Source: Fusobacterium sp.
GTDB lineage: Bacteria > Fusobacteriota > Fusobacteriia > Fusobacteriales > Fusobacteriaceae
Direction of reading: 5' to 3'
Assembly: GCA_020024915.1 (NCBI GenBank)
Contig: JAHHSZ010000019.1
Location: forward strand, 1 to 22,671
Length of the DNA stretch: 22,671 nucleotides
Numbering within the stretch: position 1 is the first letter of the stretch; each line of letters begins with the position of its first letter. The notes beneath the pieces were generated by a model. It ran no database searches. It saw only the letters and a list, made by a program, of their open reading frames with translations, and was not told the origin of the DNA. Positions 13,387 to 21,271 of the stretch are shown one piece after another. A program made the position numbers and the translations under genes.

Positions 13387-14028
13387 TTATCCAAGGATAG
13401 CAAAAATCTCTTTTGTTATATCATCTACTTCTCTTGTTCCATCTATCTCTACTAATAGATTTCTTGATTGATAGAAATCAAATAATGGAGCTGTTTGAGA
13501 ATGGTACTCTCCCAATCTTTTTATTACTGTCTCAGCATTATCATCTTTTCTAGTTATTAACTCTCCACCACAGTAGTCACATTTTTCTGCTACTTTTGAA
13601 GGATTAAATTCAACATGGAAAGATGCTCCACAAGCTGGGCATACCTTTCTTCCTGTTACTCTTCCCACTATCAATTCATCTGGAACATTTAATGATATAA
13701 CTTTATCTAGAGCTATTCCCATCTCTTTCATTAATACTTCTAGAGCCTCTGCTTGAGCTAAAGTTCTAGGAAAACCATCTAATATGAATCCTTTTTTACA
13801 ATCCTCTTGAGATAATCTGTCTTTTATTATTCCTATAATTGTTGAATCTGGAACTAATTTTCCTTCATCCATAAATTTTTTAGCCTCTAATCCCATAGCA
13901 GTCCCCTCTTTTATAGCTGCTCTTAAGATATCTCCTGTTGAAATTTGAGGTATTCCATATTTTTCTATTAGGAACTTTGCCTGTGTTCCTTTTCCTGCAC
14001 CTGGTGCACCAAATAACATTATATTCAT
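13387..14028 (-). CDS. adk: Adenylate kinase, zinc-LID form
   Basis: A 213-residue kinase for ATP + AMP to 2 ADP. The P-loop GAPGAGKGT is at residues 7-15, and the AMP-binding STGDILR and DGFPRT follow. The long LID domain has four cysteines C130, C133, C150 and C153 (CPAC...CDYC) forming a structural zinc site, as in Gram-positive and other low-GC enzymes. It is normally next to secY, but here a transporter gene separates them and adk has its own promoter. The ATG follows AAGGAGTGA. Confidence 0.98.
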   Translation of the reverse strand: MNIMLFGAPGAGKGTQAKFLIEKYGIPQISTGDILRAAIKEGTAMGLEAKKFMDEGKLVPDSTIIGIIKDRLSQEDCKKGFILDGFPRTLAQAEALEVLMKEMGIALDKVISLNVPDELIVGRVTGRKVCPACGASFHVEFNPSKVAEKCDYCGGELITRKDDNAETVIKRLGEYHSQTAPLFDFYQSRNLLVEIDGTREVDDITKEIFAILG

Positions 14029-14068
14029 ATGTTATCACTCCTTAAATTTATTTTGTTTTCACTTTTCT

Positions 14069-14074
14069 ATTATA
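14069..14074 (-). promoter_or_regulatory. -10 element of the adk-map promoter
   Basis: A perfect minus-strand TATAAT lies 41 nt upstream of the adk start, with a predicted transcription start near 14062. No good -35 hexamer is found at 16-18 nt; a run of seven Ts occupies the upstream side. A terminator for the preceding gene lies just upstream, so a promoter is needed here. Confidence 0.5.
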
Positions 14075-14110
14075 CTACACTTTCTAAAAAAATGCACGAT
14101 TTTATGAATA

Positions 14111-14141
14111 AAAAAAAGAGAGAAACTTTATTTTTCTACTC
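14111..14141 (-). terminator. Terminator of the EamA-type transporter gene
   Basis: On the minus strand GAG-T-AGAAA, a 7-nt loop, then TTTCTCTC form an 8-bp stem with one bulge, followed directly by TTTTTTT. The stem overlaps the last codons and stop of the transporter gene. Confidence 0.6.
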
Positions 14142-15066
14142 TTTTTTCTAAGTTATTTCTATTTTTTACTCTTTCAAAATACTCTTTTCCCTTGAAATAA
14201 TAAACTAAAGAGAGTACAATGATAATCATTCCTGTTACAGTATTGAAAGTGGGGCTCTCATCTGGCAATATGATCCAGCTTAGTACAGCACCTAAAATTG
14301 GATTTATCAATCTACACATATTTACCTCTGAAACCTTTGTATACTTGTCTTGTAAAGCCATAAACCAAAAGCTAAAAGCAAATACTGACACAAAAACTAA
14401 AATTCCTAAGCTAACATAAAATCCCAATGGCTTATCTATAAAACTTCTATATCCTTCTATACTAACTCCTGTTAGATATAATAACAATCCTCCAAAAAAC
14501 ATCTGTACAGCATTTAAAAATATTGGATCTATATTAGCCTTATATTTTGCTACTTTAATTCCTGAATAACCTTGAAGTACTATATTCAAGTATAGAAATA
14601 GTATTCCTAAAAAACTAGTACTATTTAATGAATATCCAGTACTTTTTACTCCAAGTATCATAAACAATCCAACCAAACTTATCAATATACTAACTATCTT
14701 ATGCTTATTTAACTTATCATCACTTGTTAAAATATGACTTAAAATTACATTTACAAATGGTGTTGTTCCCATTATTATAGATGAAATAGCTCCATCAACT
14801 AGATTTACCCCTAAATAGAAAACTGCATATCCTAAAAAGATATTTAATAGTATCAACAGTGTAAATAATCTCCTATTTTCTTTTATTTCCTGCCACATTC
14901 CTCTATGCCAAGTATATATAAATAAGATTATTCCAACTGATGTAAATCTTAAACCTGCAAAGTTCATTGGTGTCATATCATAACTAAGTCCTGTCTTAAT
15001 AACTGGATTCACTATAGCCCATAAAACTGATGCTAAAATTGCATAAATTAATCCTTTTTTTCTCAT
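14128..15066 (-). CDS. EamA/DMT-superfamily transporter
   Basis: A 312-residue integral membrane protein with about ten hydrophobic segments in two EamA-like halves. Residues about 1-140 start GLIYAILASVLWAIVNPVIK and contain GAISSIIMGTTPFVNVILSHI. Residues about 150-295 contain NAVQMFFGGLLLYLTG and NPILGAVLSWIILPDE. The repeated P-hinge pattern is typical of drug/metabolite transporters, which export amino acids, nucleobases or other metabolites; the substrate cannot be read from sequence. It has its own promoter and terminator and sits between secY and adk, where most bacteria have nothing, so it looks like an insertion into the ribosomal cluster. Confidence 0.9.
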   Translation of the reverse strand: MRKKGLIYAILASVLWAIVNPVIKTGLSYDMTPMNFAGLRFTSVGIILFIYTWHRGMWQEIKENRRLFTLLILLNIFLGYAVFYLGVNLVDGAISSIIMGTTPFVNVILSHILTSDDKLNKHKIVSILISLVGLFMILGVKSTGYSLNSTSFLGILFLYLNIVLQGYSGIKVAKYKANIDPIFLNAVQMFFGGLLLYLTGVSIEGYRSFIDKPLGFYVSLGILVFVSVFAFSFWFMALQDKYTKVSEVNMCRLINPILGAVLSWIILPDESPTFNTVTGMIIIVLSLVYYFKGKEYFERVKNRNNLEKRVEK

Positions 15067-15102
15067 TTTTCTATTCCTTTCTAAAATTTTCTACCCTTTA
15101 AT

Positions 15103-15131
15103 ATTCTAATACAAATAATATCTTATCTCAA
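15103..15131 (-). promoter_or_regulatory. Promoter of the EamA-type transporter gene
   Basis: On the minus strand, TTGAGA (15131-15126), a 17-nt spacer and TAGAAT (15108-15103). It lies between the secY terminator and the transporter start codon, with a predicted start near 15097. Confidence 0.6.
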
Positions 15132-15176
15132 GAAAAATTTTCTTTTATTATTCTATATATGAAACTTTAAAGAAAG

Positions 15177-15204
15177 AAAAAAGACACAACCATAAGGTTA
15201 TGCC
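15177..15204 (-). terminator. Rho-independent terminator after secY
   Basis: On the minus strand, GGCATAACC-TTAT-GGTTGTGTC forms a 9-bp stem (two G-U pairs) with a 4-nt loop, followed by TTTTTTC. It begins 15 nt after the secY stop codon and ends the S10-spc transcript. Confidence 0.8.
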
Positions 15205-15218
15205 TTTTATATAAAGCT

Positions 15219-16499
15219 CTATATAAATCCTTTATACTCTCTCATTACTAAATGAGCATTTATTTGTTGAACTGTATCAATAGCAACTCCAACCACAATA
15301 ATTATTCCTGTTCCACCAAAGAATACTGGTAGTCCAAAAGAAGTAAATATTGCATATGGGAGTATTGATATAGCTGCTAAGAAGAAAGCACCACCCCAAG
15401 TTATTCTTGTAACAACACCTTCTAAATACTCAACTGTCTCTGTTCCTGGTCTTATTCCTGGAATTGTTCCTCCACCTTGCTTCAAGTTATCTGCAACCTT
15501 TTCAGGATCGAAAACTATAGCAGTATAGAAGAATGAAAAAAATACAATTACTGTAGCATATAATATCATATATATTGGGTGACTCTGATTAAATATCATC
15601 GCCAATGTAGTTTTCAGAGTATACTCTGATGGGATTGCATTAACTATAGCTGATGGTATCATCATAACTACAGAAGCAAAGATTACAGGCATTACTCCTG
15701 CACTATTTAACTTAAGAGGTATATATGAGTTTTGTCCCATTCCTCCTCTTCCATTAAACCCTTTTCCTACATAATGAATTGGTATTTTTCTTTGTCCCAA
15801 CTGAAAAACAACTATTCCTGCTACAACTAATATTCCCGCTAGGGCTATTAATAATAATACAGGTATTAAAAACTTACTTCCTCTCATACTTTGAATAGTC
15901 TGAACAACATTTGAAGGTCCTCCAGATATTACATTTAGAAAGATTAGAAGTGAAACTCCATTTCCTATCCCCTTAATAGAGATCTGCTCCCCAATCCACA
16001 TTAAGAATACAGTACCTGCTGTTAAAGTAACTATAGTAGTTAAGAAAAATGCAGTTCCTGGAGTTATTACCAGTCCTACTGATTGTAGCCACATACAAAC
16101 TCCAAAAGATTGAATTATTGCTATTCCAATTGTTAAATATCTCGTCCATTGAGTAATCTTGTTTCTTCCTGATTCTCCCTCTTTTTGAATCTCTTCAATC
16201 TTAGGAATAATCACAGCTAATAAGCTGAAAACGATTGATGAGTTAATGTATGGAACTATTCCAAGAGCAAAAATAGATACTCTTTTAAAAGCTCCACCTG
16301 AGAACATATTTATATAACCTAATATATCACTTTGTGTTGTCATAGTTGCAAGTCTGTCAACATCTACTCCTGGTGCAGGAATATACGTCCCAACTCTTGC
16401 AACTAAAAACATCAACAAGGTGAAGACGATTCTCTCCTTCAATTCGGGAATCCTCATAATGCTACTCAATTTCATATTAAATTTTTCCATTAAAGTCAA
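15219..16499 (-). CDS. secY: Protein translocase subunit SecY, TTG start
   Basis: A 426-residue channel subunit with ten expected membrane segments. The N-terminus (KLSSIMRIPELKERI) is followed by VARVGTYIPAPGVD, the plug-region FSGGAF, GNGVSLLIF, and the C-terminal loop GIRPGTETVEYLE; the end is MREYKGFI. It forms the SecYEG export pore. The start is taken as TTG (16499-16497) because AGGTG (16512-16508) sits 8 nt upstream; the first ATG, three codons later, is less well spaced. It is the last gene of the spc cluster and is followed by a terminator. Confidence 0.97.
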   Translation of the reverse strand: MTLMEKFNMKLSSIMRIPELKERIVFTLLMFLVARVGTYIPAPGVDVDRLATMTTQSDILGYINMFSGGAFKRVSIFALGIVPYINSSIVFSLLAVIIPKIEEIQKEGESGRNKITQWTRYLTIGIAIIQSFGVCMWLQSVGLVITPGTAFFLTTIVTLTAGTVFLMWIGEQISIKGIGNGVSLLIFLNVISGGPSNVVQTIQSMRGSKFLIPVLLLIALAGILVVAGIVVFQLGQRKIPIHYVGKGFNGRGGMGQNSYIPLKLNSAGVMPVIFASVVMMIPSAIVNAIPSEYTLKTTLAMIFNQSHPIYMILYATVIVFFSFFYTAIVFDPEKVADNLKQGGGTIPGIRPGTETVEYLEGVVTRITWGGAFFLAAISILPYAIFTSFGLPVFFGGTGIIIVVGVAIDTVQQINAHLVMREYKGFI

Positions 16500-16540
16500 A
16501 ACAACTTCACCTCGCTTTAGGTTTTAACAAGTTATTATTA

Positions 16541-16570
16541 TTTGTTATTATTTGTTATTATTTGTTATTC
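16541..16570. repeat. Decamer tandem repeat at the rplO-secY junction
   Basis: The 10-mer TTTGTTATTA occurs at 16541-16550 and 16551-16560, with a nearly identical copy at 16561-16570 (last base differs). A partial unit precedes them. The third copy encodes the rplO C-terminus (Asn-Asn-Lys-stop) and the others extend into the spacer. It is a slippage-type repeat and could vary in copy number. Confidence 0.7.
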
Positions 16571-17037
16571 TTTGCAACGTCAGCAAAAGTTTTAACTTCT
16601 ATAATTTCTACTACTCCACCTTTTGCTTCTATAGCAGCTTTTGCAGATGTAGAAACTTTATGAGCTTTTACAGTTAGTTTTTTATCTAAAGTTCCGTTTC
16701 CTAAAACTTTGATACCATCCATCATTTTTCTAACTAATCCAGTTTCGAATAAGATTTCTGGAGTAACTTCTGCTCCTTCTTCAAATCTATTTAAAAGATC
16801 TAATGTAATTACCGCATACTCTTTTTTGAATAATGCATTAGAGAAACCTCTTTTTGGAACTCTTCTATAGATAGGCATTTGTCCACCTTCGAAGTAAGGT
16901 TTTACTCCTCCACCAGCTCTAGACTTTTGTCCGTTGCTTCCTTTTCCAGCTGTTTTACCTAATCCAGAAGATTCTCCTCTTCCGATTCTTTTTCTAGCTT
17001 TTCTTGGTACAGAAGGCATTAATTCGTTTAATTTCAT
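16558..17037 (-). CDS. rplO: 50S ribosomal protein L15
   Basis: A 159-residue L15 with the N-terminal glycine- and basic-rich stretch (KRIGRGESSGLGKTAGKGS, GQKSRAGGGVKPYFEGGQMP) and the C-terminal domain ending VKTFADVAKNNK. It is slightly longer than the usual ~145 residues. It binds 23S rRNA late in 50S assembly. It starts 1 nt after rpmD, so the two are probably translationally coupled. Its last codons fall in a decamer tandem repeat. Confidence 0.98.
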   Translation of the reverse strand: MKLNELMPSVPRKARKRIGRGESSGLGKTAGKGSNGQKSRAGGGVKPYFEGGQMPIYRRVPKRGFSNALFKKEYAVITLDLLNRFEEGAEVTPEILFETGLVRKMMDGIKVLGNGTLDKKLTVKAHKVSTSAKAAIEAKGGVVEIIEVKTFADVAKNNK

Positions 17038-17038
17038 A

Positions 17039-17224
17039 TTAAGCTTGCACCTCCTCTACTTTAAGTAAGTAAGAAACTTGAGCTAGTTTACCTTTTAACT
17101 CAGGAGTTTCTACATGCTCCACAACATCATTCATCTTCTTAAGCCCTAGCGACTTTACAGTTGCTATGTGGTTAGGCTTTCTTCCGATTATGCTTTTTAC
17201 AAGCTCTATTCTAAGCTTTACCAT
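17039..17224 (-). CDS. rpmD: 50S ribosomal protein L30
   Basis: A 61-residue L30 of the short bacterial form: KLRIELVKSIIGRKPNHIATV, then the LGLKKMNDVVEHVETPELKG pattern. It lies 14 nt behind rpsE and is nearly contiguous with rplO. It is a non-essential 50S protein, absent in some bacterial lineages but present here. Confidence 0.97.
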   Translation of the reverse strand: MVKLRIELVKSIIGRKPNHIATVKSLGLKKMNDVVEHVETPELKGKLAQVSYLLKVEEVQA

Positions 17225-17238
17225 CTCTAAATTCCCTC

Positions 17239-17742
17239 CTAGCTTAAGATATCTTTAACTTCTTTACCTCTTAAAGCAGCGATTTGCTCAGCTGTTCTAA
17301 GTGATTTTAAAGCTTCTATTGTAGCTCTAGCAACATTATGTTTGTTTCTAGATCCTTTGATTTTAGTTAAAATGTCATGTACTCCAACAAGTTCTAATAT
17401 CTCTCTTGTTGCAGAACCAGCGATAACTCCAGTTCCTTCATAAGCTGGTGCCATCCATAAAGTTGTTGCTCCCCATTTCCCTTCAATTTCATGAGGAATA
17501 GTAGATCCTTTTAGAGAAACATCTACTAAATTTTTCTTTGCAGAAGAAAGTGCTTTTCTTATAGCATCAGGTACACCATTAGCTTTCCCTAATCCTAATC
17601 CAACTTTACCTTCTCCATCTCCAACAGCTGCTAAAACTGAGAAAGATATAGTTCTTCCCCCTTTAGTTGTCTTAGAAACTCTTGATATCTTTAATAATTT
17701 TTCTTGATATTGTTTTTCTTCTCTATTTGCTAACTTAGACAA
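17239..17742 (-). CDS. rpsE: 30S ribosomal protein S5
   Basis: A 167-residue S5. The N-terminal double-stranded-RNA-binding-like domain contains TTKGGRTISFSVLAAVGDGEG and GLGLGKANGVPDAIRKA; the C-terminal domain has TGVIAGSATREILELVGVHDI. S5 sits at the mRNA entry side and affects decoding accuracy. It lies 24 nt behind rplR in the spc cluster. Confidence 0.98.
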   Translation of the reverse strand: MSKLANREEKQYQEKLLKISRVSKTTKGGRTISFSVLAAVGDGEGKVGLGLGKANGVPDAIRKALSSAKKNLVDVSLKGSTIPHEIEGKWGATTLWMAPAYEGTGVIAGSATREILELVGVHDILTKIKGSRNKHNVARATIEALKSLRTAEQIAALRGKEVKDILS

Positions 17743-17766
17743 GTGAAATCCTCCTCTCTAATAGAA

Positions 17767-18135
17767 TTAGAAGCTTAATCCAGCTTCTCTAGCTGCCTCA
17801 GCAAGAGTTGCTACTCTTCCTGTGTACTTGTATCCTGATCTATCGAATACGATATTAGTTATTCCTTTAGCTACCGCTCTTTCTGCAAGTGCTTTACCTA
17901 CAGTTTTAGCAGCCTCTGTATTTCCACCATTTGCAATATTTGCTTTTAATGCTTTATCAATAGTTGATGCAGAAACTAGAGTTACTCCATTAACATCATC
18001 TATTAATTGAGCAAAGATATTGTTGTTTGATCTATATACAGAAAGTCTTGGTCTATCAGCTGTACCAGAAATTTTATTTCTGATTGATAAATGCTTTCTT
18101 GTTCTTACAGCTTGTCTATCTACCTTCTTAAACAA
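17767..18135 (-). CDS. rplR: 50S ribosomal protein L18
   Basis: A 122-residue L18 with the basic N-terminus (RTRKHLSIRNKISGTADRPRL), SVYRSNNNIFAQLIDD and the C-terminal FDRSGYKYTGRVATLAEAAREAGL. It binds 5S rRNA together with L5 to form the central protuberance. It lies 29 nt behind rplF. Confidence 0.98.
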   Translation of the reverse strand: MFKKVDRQAVRTRKHLSIRNKISGTADRPRLSVYRSNNNIFAQLIDDVNGVTLVSASTIDKALKANIANGGNTEAAKTVGKALAERAVAKGITNIVFDRSGYKYTGRVATLAEAAREAGLSF

Positions 18136-18164
18136 CTGTCTTACCTCCTTTTAGTTAAGCTACC

Positions 18165-18698
18165 TTACGATTTTTTACCTTCTTTTCTTCTAACAATTTC
18201 GTCAGAATACTTAACTCCTTTTCCTTTGTAAGGCTCAGGAGCTCTTTTAGCTCTTATATCAGCAGCAACTTGTCCTACTACATCTTTTTCAATACCATCG
18301 ATGTGGATAGTTGTGTTTTTCTCTACTGTAAATGTTATTCCAGATACTTCATCTATAACAACTGGATGAGAATATCCTAATGCTAATTCTAGTCCTTTTC
18401 CTTTTGCAGCTGCTCTGTATCCAACTCCAACTAGGTTAAGAGTTTTTCTAAATCCTTGAGAAACTCCTACGATCATGTTGTTGATTAAAGCTCTTGTAGT
18501 TCCGTGTATAGCTCTTACAGCTGGTAAATCGTTTGGTCTTTCAACAACGATTTCATTTTCTACTTTTTTTATATTTAATTCTGAATTAAATTTTTTTGTT
18601 AGAGTACCTTTTGGTCCTTTTACAGTAACTACGTTTCCGTTTAATGTTACTTCAACTCCAGAAGGTACTATAATAGGTTTTTTACCTACTCTTGACAT
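18165..18698 (-). CDS. rplF: 50S ribosomal protein L6
   Basis: A 177-residue L6 made of two related domains: SRVGKKPI(I)VPSGV with NGNVVTVKGPKGTL in the first, and PEPYKGKGVKYSDEIVRRKEGKK at the C-terminus of the second. L6 lies near the factor-binding site. It is placed normally between rpsH and rplR. Confidence 0.98.
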   Translation of the reverse strand: MSRVGKKPIIVPSGVEVTLNGNVVTVKGPKGTLTKKFNSELNIKKVENEIVVERPNDLPAVRAIHGTTRALINNMIVGVSQGFRKTLNLVGVGYRAAAKGKGLELALGYSHPVVIDEVSGITFTVEKNTTIHIDGIEKDVVGQVAADIRAKRAPEPYKGKGVKYSDEIVRRKEGKKS

Positions 18699-18722
18699 TT
18701 ATTAACACCTCCTAAGTTATTA

Positions 18723-19118
18723 TTACCAAACAAATGCAAGAATTTCTCCACCTACGTTTTCTCTTCTAGCTACTCTGTCAGTAACAATTCCTTTAGAAGT
18801 AGATACGATAGCAATTCCTAATCCTGATAATACTCTTGGCATATCTTCTACCGAAGAATACACTCTTCTTCCAGGTTTAGAGATTCTTTTTATTCCTTTG
18901 ATAACTCTCTCTTTACCATCATATTTTAAGTAAACTCTTATATTTTTTTTGTTCCCATCAGTCACAACTTTATAGTTAGCTATATATCCTTCTTCTTTTA
19001 GGATTTCTGCTAATCTATCTTTTAAATTTGAATGAGGTACATCTACTTTCTCATGCATTACTGCATTTGCATTTCTGATTCTTGTTAACATATCAGCAAT
19101 TGGATCTGTTAAATACAT
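18723..19118 (-). CDS. rpsH: 30S ribosomal protein S8
   Basis: A 131-residue S8: DPIADMLTRIRNA at the N-terminus, RPGRRVYSSVEDMP-like segment (KPGRRVYSSVEDMPRVLSG), and the C-terminal ARRENVGGEILAFVW. S8 binds the central 16S domain and in enterobacteria represses the spc operon by binding mRNA near rplE. A comparable site was not identified here. Confidence 0.98.
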   Translation of the reverse strand: MYLTDPIADMLTRIRNANAVMHEKVDVPHSNLKDRLAEILKEEGYIANYKVVTDGNKKNIRVYLKYDGKERVIKGIKRISKPGRRVYSSVEDMPRVLSGLGIAIVSTSKGIVTDRVARRENVGGEILAFVW

Positions 19119-19144
19119 CTACGAAAATCCTCCTTCCTATAATA

Positions 19145-19432
19145 TTACCAAGATGATTTTTTAACTCCTGGTATTACTCCAGCTCCTGCAAGCTGTCTGA
19201 ATTTTACTCTCGAAATTCCAAATTCTCTCATGAATCCTCTTGGTCTTCCGTCTAACTGACATCTATTTCTTTTTCTAACTACAGAAGAATCTTTTGGAAG
19301 TTTGTTTAATTCGAACATAGCTTCCATGTCACCTTCAGCAACTCTCTTCTTTAGCTCAGCTCTTTTTTCAGCATATTTCTCGCATAGTTCAGCTCTTTTA
19401 ACATCTCTAGCGATCATTGACTTCTTTGCCAT
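19145..19432 (-). CDS. rpsN: 30S ribosomal protein S14, long zinc-free form
   Basis: A 95-residue S14 starting MAKKSMIARDVKRAEL and ending VIPGVKKSSW, with NRCQLDGRPRGFMREFGISR in the middle. It is the long, C-minus type: the CxxC pairs of the 61-residue zinc form are absent. S14 sits in the head of the 30S subunit. Its presence in the spc cluster, rather than the zinc form common in Firmicutes, is a useful lineage marker and means S14 is not zinc-regulated here. Confidence 0.97.
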   Translation of the reverse strand: MAKKSMIARDVKRAELCEKYAEKRAELKKRVAEGDMEAMFELNKLPKDSSVVRKRNRCQLDGRPRGFMREFGISRVKFRQLAGAGVIPGVKKSSW

Positions 19433-19454
19433 TTATTCTTTACCCTCCTCACTA

Positions 19455-20006
19455 TTACTTTTTGAAAGGCATTCCAAACGCCTTAAGTAAAGCTCTTCCT
19501 TCTTCATCATTTTTAGCAGAAGAAACGATAGTGATAGACATTCCTAAAAGTTTTTCAACTTTATCAAATTCGATTTCAGGGAAAACTAATTGATCTCTTA
19601 ATCCTAAAGAGTAGTTTCCTCTTCCATCAAATGAATTAGCTGAAACTCCTTCGAAGTCTCTTACTCTTGGAAGAACCACATTCACTAATCTATCTAGAAA
19701 ATCGTACATTCTTTCTTTTCTTAAAGTAACTTTTGCTCCGATTGGCATTCCTTCTCTTAATTTGAATCCTGCTTCAGATTTCTTAGCTTTTCTTACTATT
19801 GGTTTTTGTCCAGCAATAATAGTTAGATCTCCCATAGCAGCATCTATTAATTTAGAGTTTTGAGTAGCTTCTCCAACTCCCATATTTACTATTATCTTTT
19901 CTAGCTTTGGACATTCCATTACATTGTTAATTCCTAACTCTTTTATTAAAGCTGGAGCTACAACGTCATTATATAATTTATGATATCTAGAAACGTATTT
20001 AGACAC
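19455..20006 (-). CDS. rplE: 50S ribosomal protein L5
   Basis: A 183-residue L5 with PKLEKIIVNMGVGEA, GQKPIVRKAKKSEAGFKLREG, the NYSLGLRDQLVFPEI segment and the end ALLKAFGMPFKK. It binds 5S rRNA and P-site tRNA in the central protuberance. It lies 18 nt behind rplX. Confidence 0.98.
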   Translation of the reverse strand: MSKYVSRYHKLYNDVVAPALIKELGINNVMECPKLEKIIVNMGVGEATQNSKLIDAAMGDLTIIAGQKPIVRKAKKSEAGFKLREGMPIGAKVTLRKERMYDFLDRLVNVVLPRVRDFEGVSANSFDGRGNYSLGLRDQLVFPEIEFDKVEKLLGMSITIVSSAKNDEEGRALLKAFGMPFKK

Positions 20007-20024
20007 TTACGTTTTCCTCCCTTC

Positions 20025-20366
20025 TTATAGAACTTCTCCAGATACTTTTGAGTATCTTACTTTTTTACCATCTACCATTTTGTATCCAACTCTTGTTGGT
20101 TTTCCAGCTTTCTCATCAAATAACATTACTTTAGATGAGAATATAGCAGCTGGCTTGCTAACAACTCCACCTTGTGGGTTTATTGGAGTTGGCTTCATAT
20201 GTTTAGTTACTATATTTATTCCTTCAACTACAACTTTTCCTTTTTTAGGGAATACCTTTACAACTTTACCTGTTTTACCTTTATCTTTACCAGAGATTAC
20301 ATAAACCATATCTCCTGTTTTTACGTGTAAAGTTTCTGGTATAAATTTAATTTTAGGTTTAGCCAC
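20025..20366 (-). CDS. rplX: 50S ribosomal protein L24
   Basis: A 113-residue L24 with a KOW motif (KTGDMVYVISGKDKGKTGKV, about 16-35) followed by VVVEGINIVTKHMKPT and GGVVSKPAAIFSSKVMLFD. It is an early 50S assembly initiator that binds the 5' part of 23S rRNA. It lies 24 nt behind rplN. Confidence 0.98.
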   Translation of the reverse strand: MAKPKIKFIPETLHVKTGDMVYVISGKDKGKTGKVVKVFPKKGKVVVEGINIVTKHMKPTPINPQGGVVSKPAAIFSSKVMLFDEKAGKPTRVGYKMVDGKKVRYSKVSGEVL

Positions 20367-20390
20367 GATATTAGCCTCCTCTCTTATTTA

Positions 20391-20759
20391 TTAGATTACT
20401 TCTGGAGCTAGAGATAAAATCTTCATAAAGTTTTTAGCTCTTAACTCTCTTGCAACTGGTCCAAATATTCTTGTTGCTTTTGGCTCATTGTTGTTATTGA
20501 TTATAACTCCTGCATTATCATCAAATTTTATATATGATCCGTCTTCTCTTCTTAATTCTTTTTTAGTTCTAACTATTACAGCCTTAACTACGTCACCTTT
20601 TTTAACGTTTCCACCAGGAATCGCTTCTTTAACAGATGCTACAACGATATCTCCAATTTTTCCGAATCTTTTTTTAGATCCACCTAATACTCTGATTATC
20701 ATTAATTTTTTTGCACCTGAGTTATCAGCAACGTTAAGGATAGTTTGTTGTTGTACCAT
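20391..20759 (-). CDS. rplN: 50S ribosomal protein L14
   Basis: A 122-residue L14: VQQQTILNVADNSGAKKLM at the N-terminus, VRTKKELRREDGSYIKFDDN in the centre, and FGPVARELRAKNFMKILSLAPEV at the end. It forms an intersubunit bridge and binds the silencing factor RsfS in many bacteria. It lies 30 nt behind rpsQ. Confidence 0.98.
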   Translation of the reverse strand: MVQQQTILNVADNSGAKKLMIIRVLGGSKKRFGKIGDIVVASVKEAIPGGNVKKGDVVKAVIVRTKKELRREDGSYIKFDDNAGVIINNNNEPKATRIFGPVARELRAKNFMKILSLAPEVI

Positions 20760-20789
20760 TAAATTATCCTCCTCTCACAATAATTGGAA

Positions 20790-21041
20790 TTATCTAGCTT
20801 TCTCAACAATCTCTACTAGTCTCCATCTTTTATCTCTTGATAATGGTCTAGTTTCCATAATTCTTACTCTATCTCCAGTTTGAGCTACATTATTTTCATC
20901 GTGAGCTTTAAACTTAGTAGTGCTTTTTACTCTCTTCTTATAGATTGGGTGTAAAGCCATTGTTTCTATTGCAACAACGATAGTTTTATCCATTTTATCA
21001 GAAACAACTATTCCTTCTCTAACTTTTCTTTCGTTTCTCAA
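20790..21041 (-). CDS. rpsQ: 30S ribosomal protein S17
   Basis: An 83-residue OB-fold S17 with REGIVVSDKMDKTIVVAIE and the HPIYKKRVKSTTKFKAHDE stretch. It binds the 5' domain of 16S rRNA early in assembly. A 47-nt gap separates it from rpmC, one of the longer spacings in this part of the cluster, with nothing recognisable inside. Confidence 0.98.
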   Translation of the reverse strand: MRNERKVREGIVVSDKMDKTIVVAIETMALHPIYKKRVKSTTKFKAHDENNVAQTGDRVRIMETRPLSRDKRWRLVEIVEKAR

Positions 21042-21088
21042 GACATTAACCTCCTCTTCCTAAGAATCAATTTATACTTTGAATGAGA

Positions 21089-21271
21089 TTATCTTTCATT
21101 TAAGATTGTATTTATTCTAGCAATTTCTCTTCTAACTTCTCTGATTTTAGCAGTGTTAGTAAGTTGACCTAATGAAAGTTGGAACTTTAGGTTGAATAGC
21201 TCTTCCTTAAGCTCTTTACACTTAACAACTAAGTCTTCAGTTGACATTTCTCTTATTTCCTTAGCTCTCAT
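21089..21271 (-). CDS. rpmC: 50S ribosomal protein L29
   Basis: A 60-residue helical L29: MRAKEIREMSTEDLVVKCKE, LKEELFNLKFQLSLGQL, and REVRREIARINTILNER. It lies at the tunnel exit and helps dock the signal recognition particle and trigger factor. Its ATG overlaps the rplP stop codon by one base (TAATG), so the two genes are probably translationally coupled. Confidence 0.98.
   Translation of the reverse strand: MRAKEIREMSTEDLVVKCKELKEELFNLKFQLSLGQLTNTAKIREVRREIARINTILNER

Noticed and set aside
16531..16570. Tandem repeat as replication iterons or CRISPR
   Set aside because: The units are too short and AT-only without spacers, and they overlap a coding end in a ribosomal operon.
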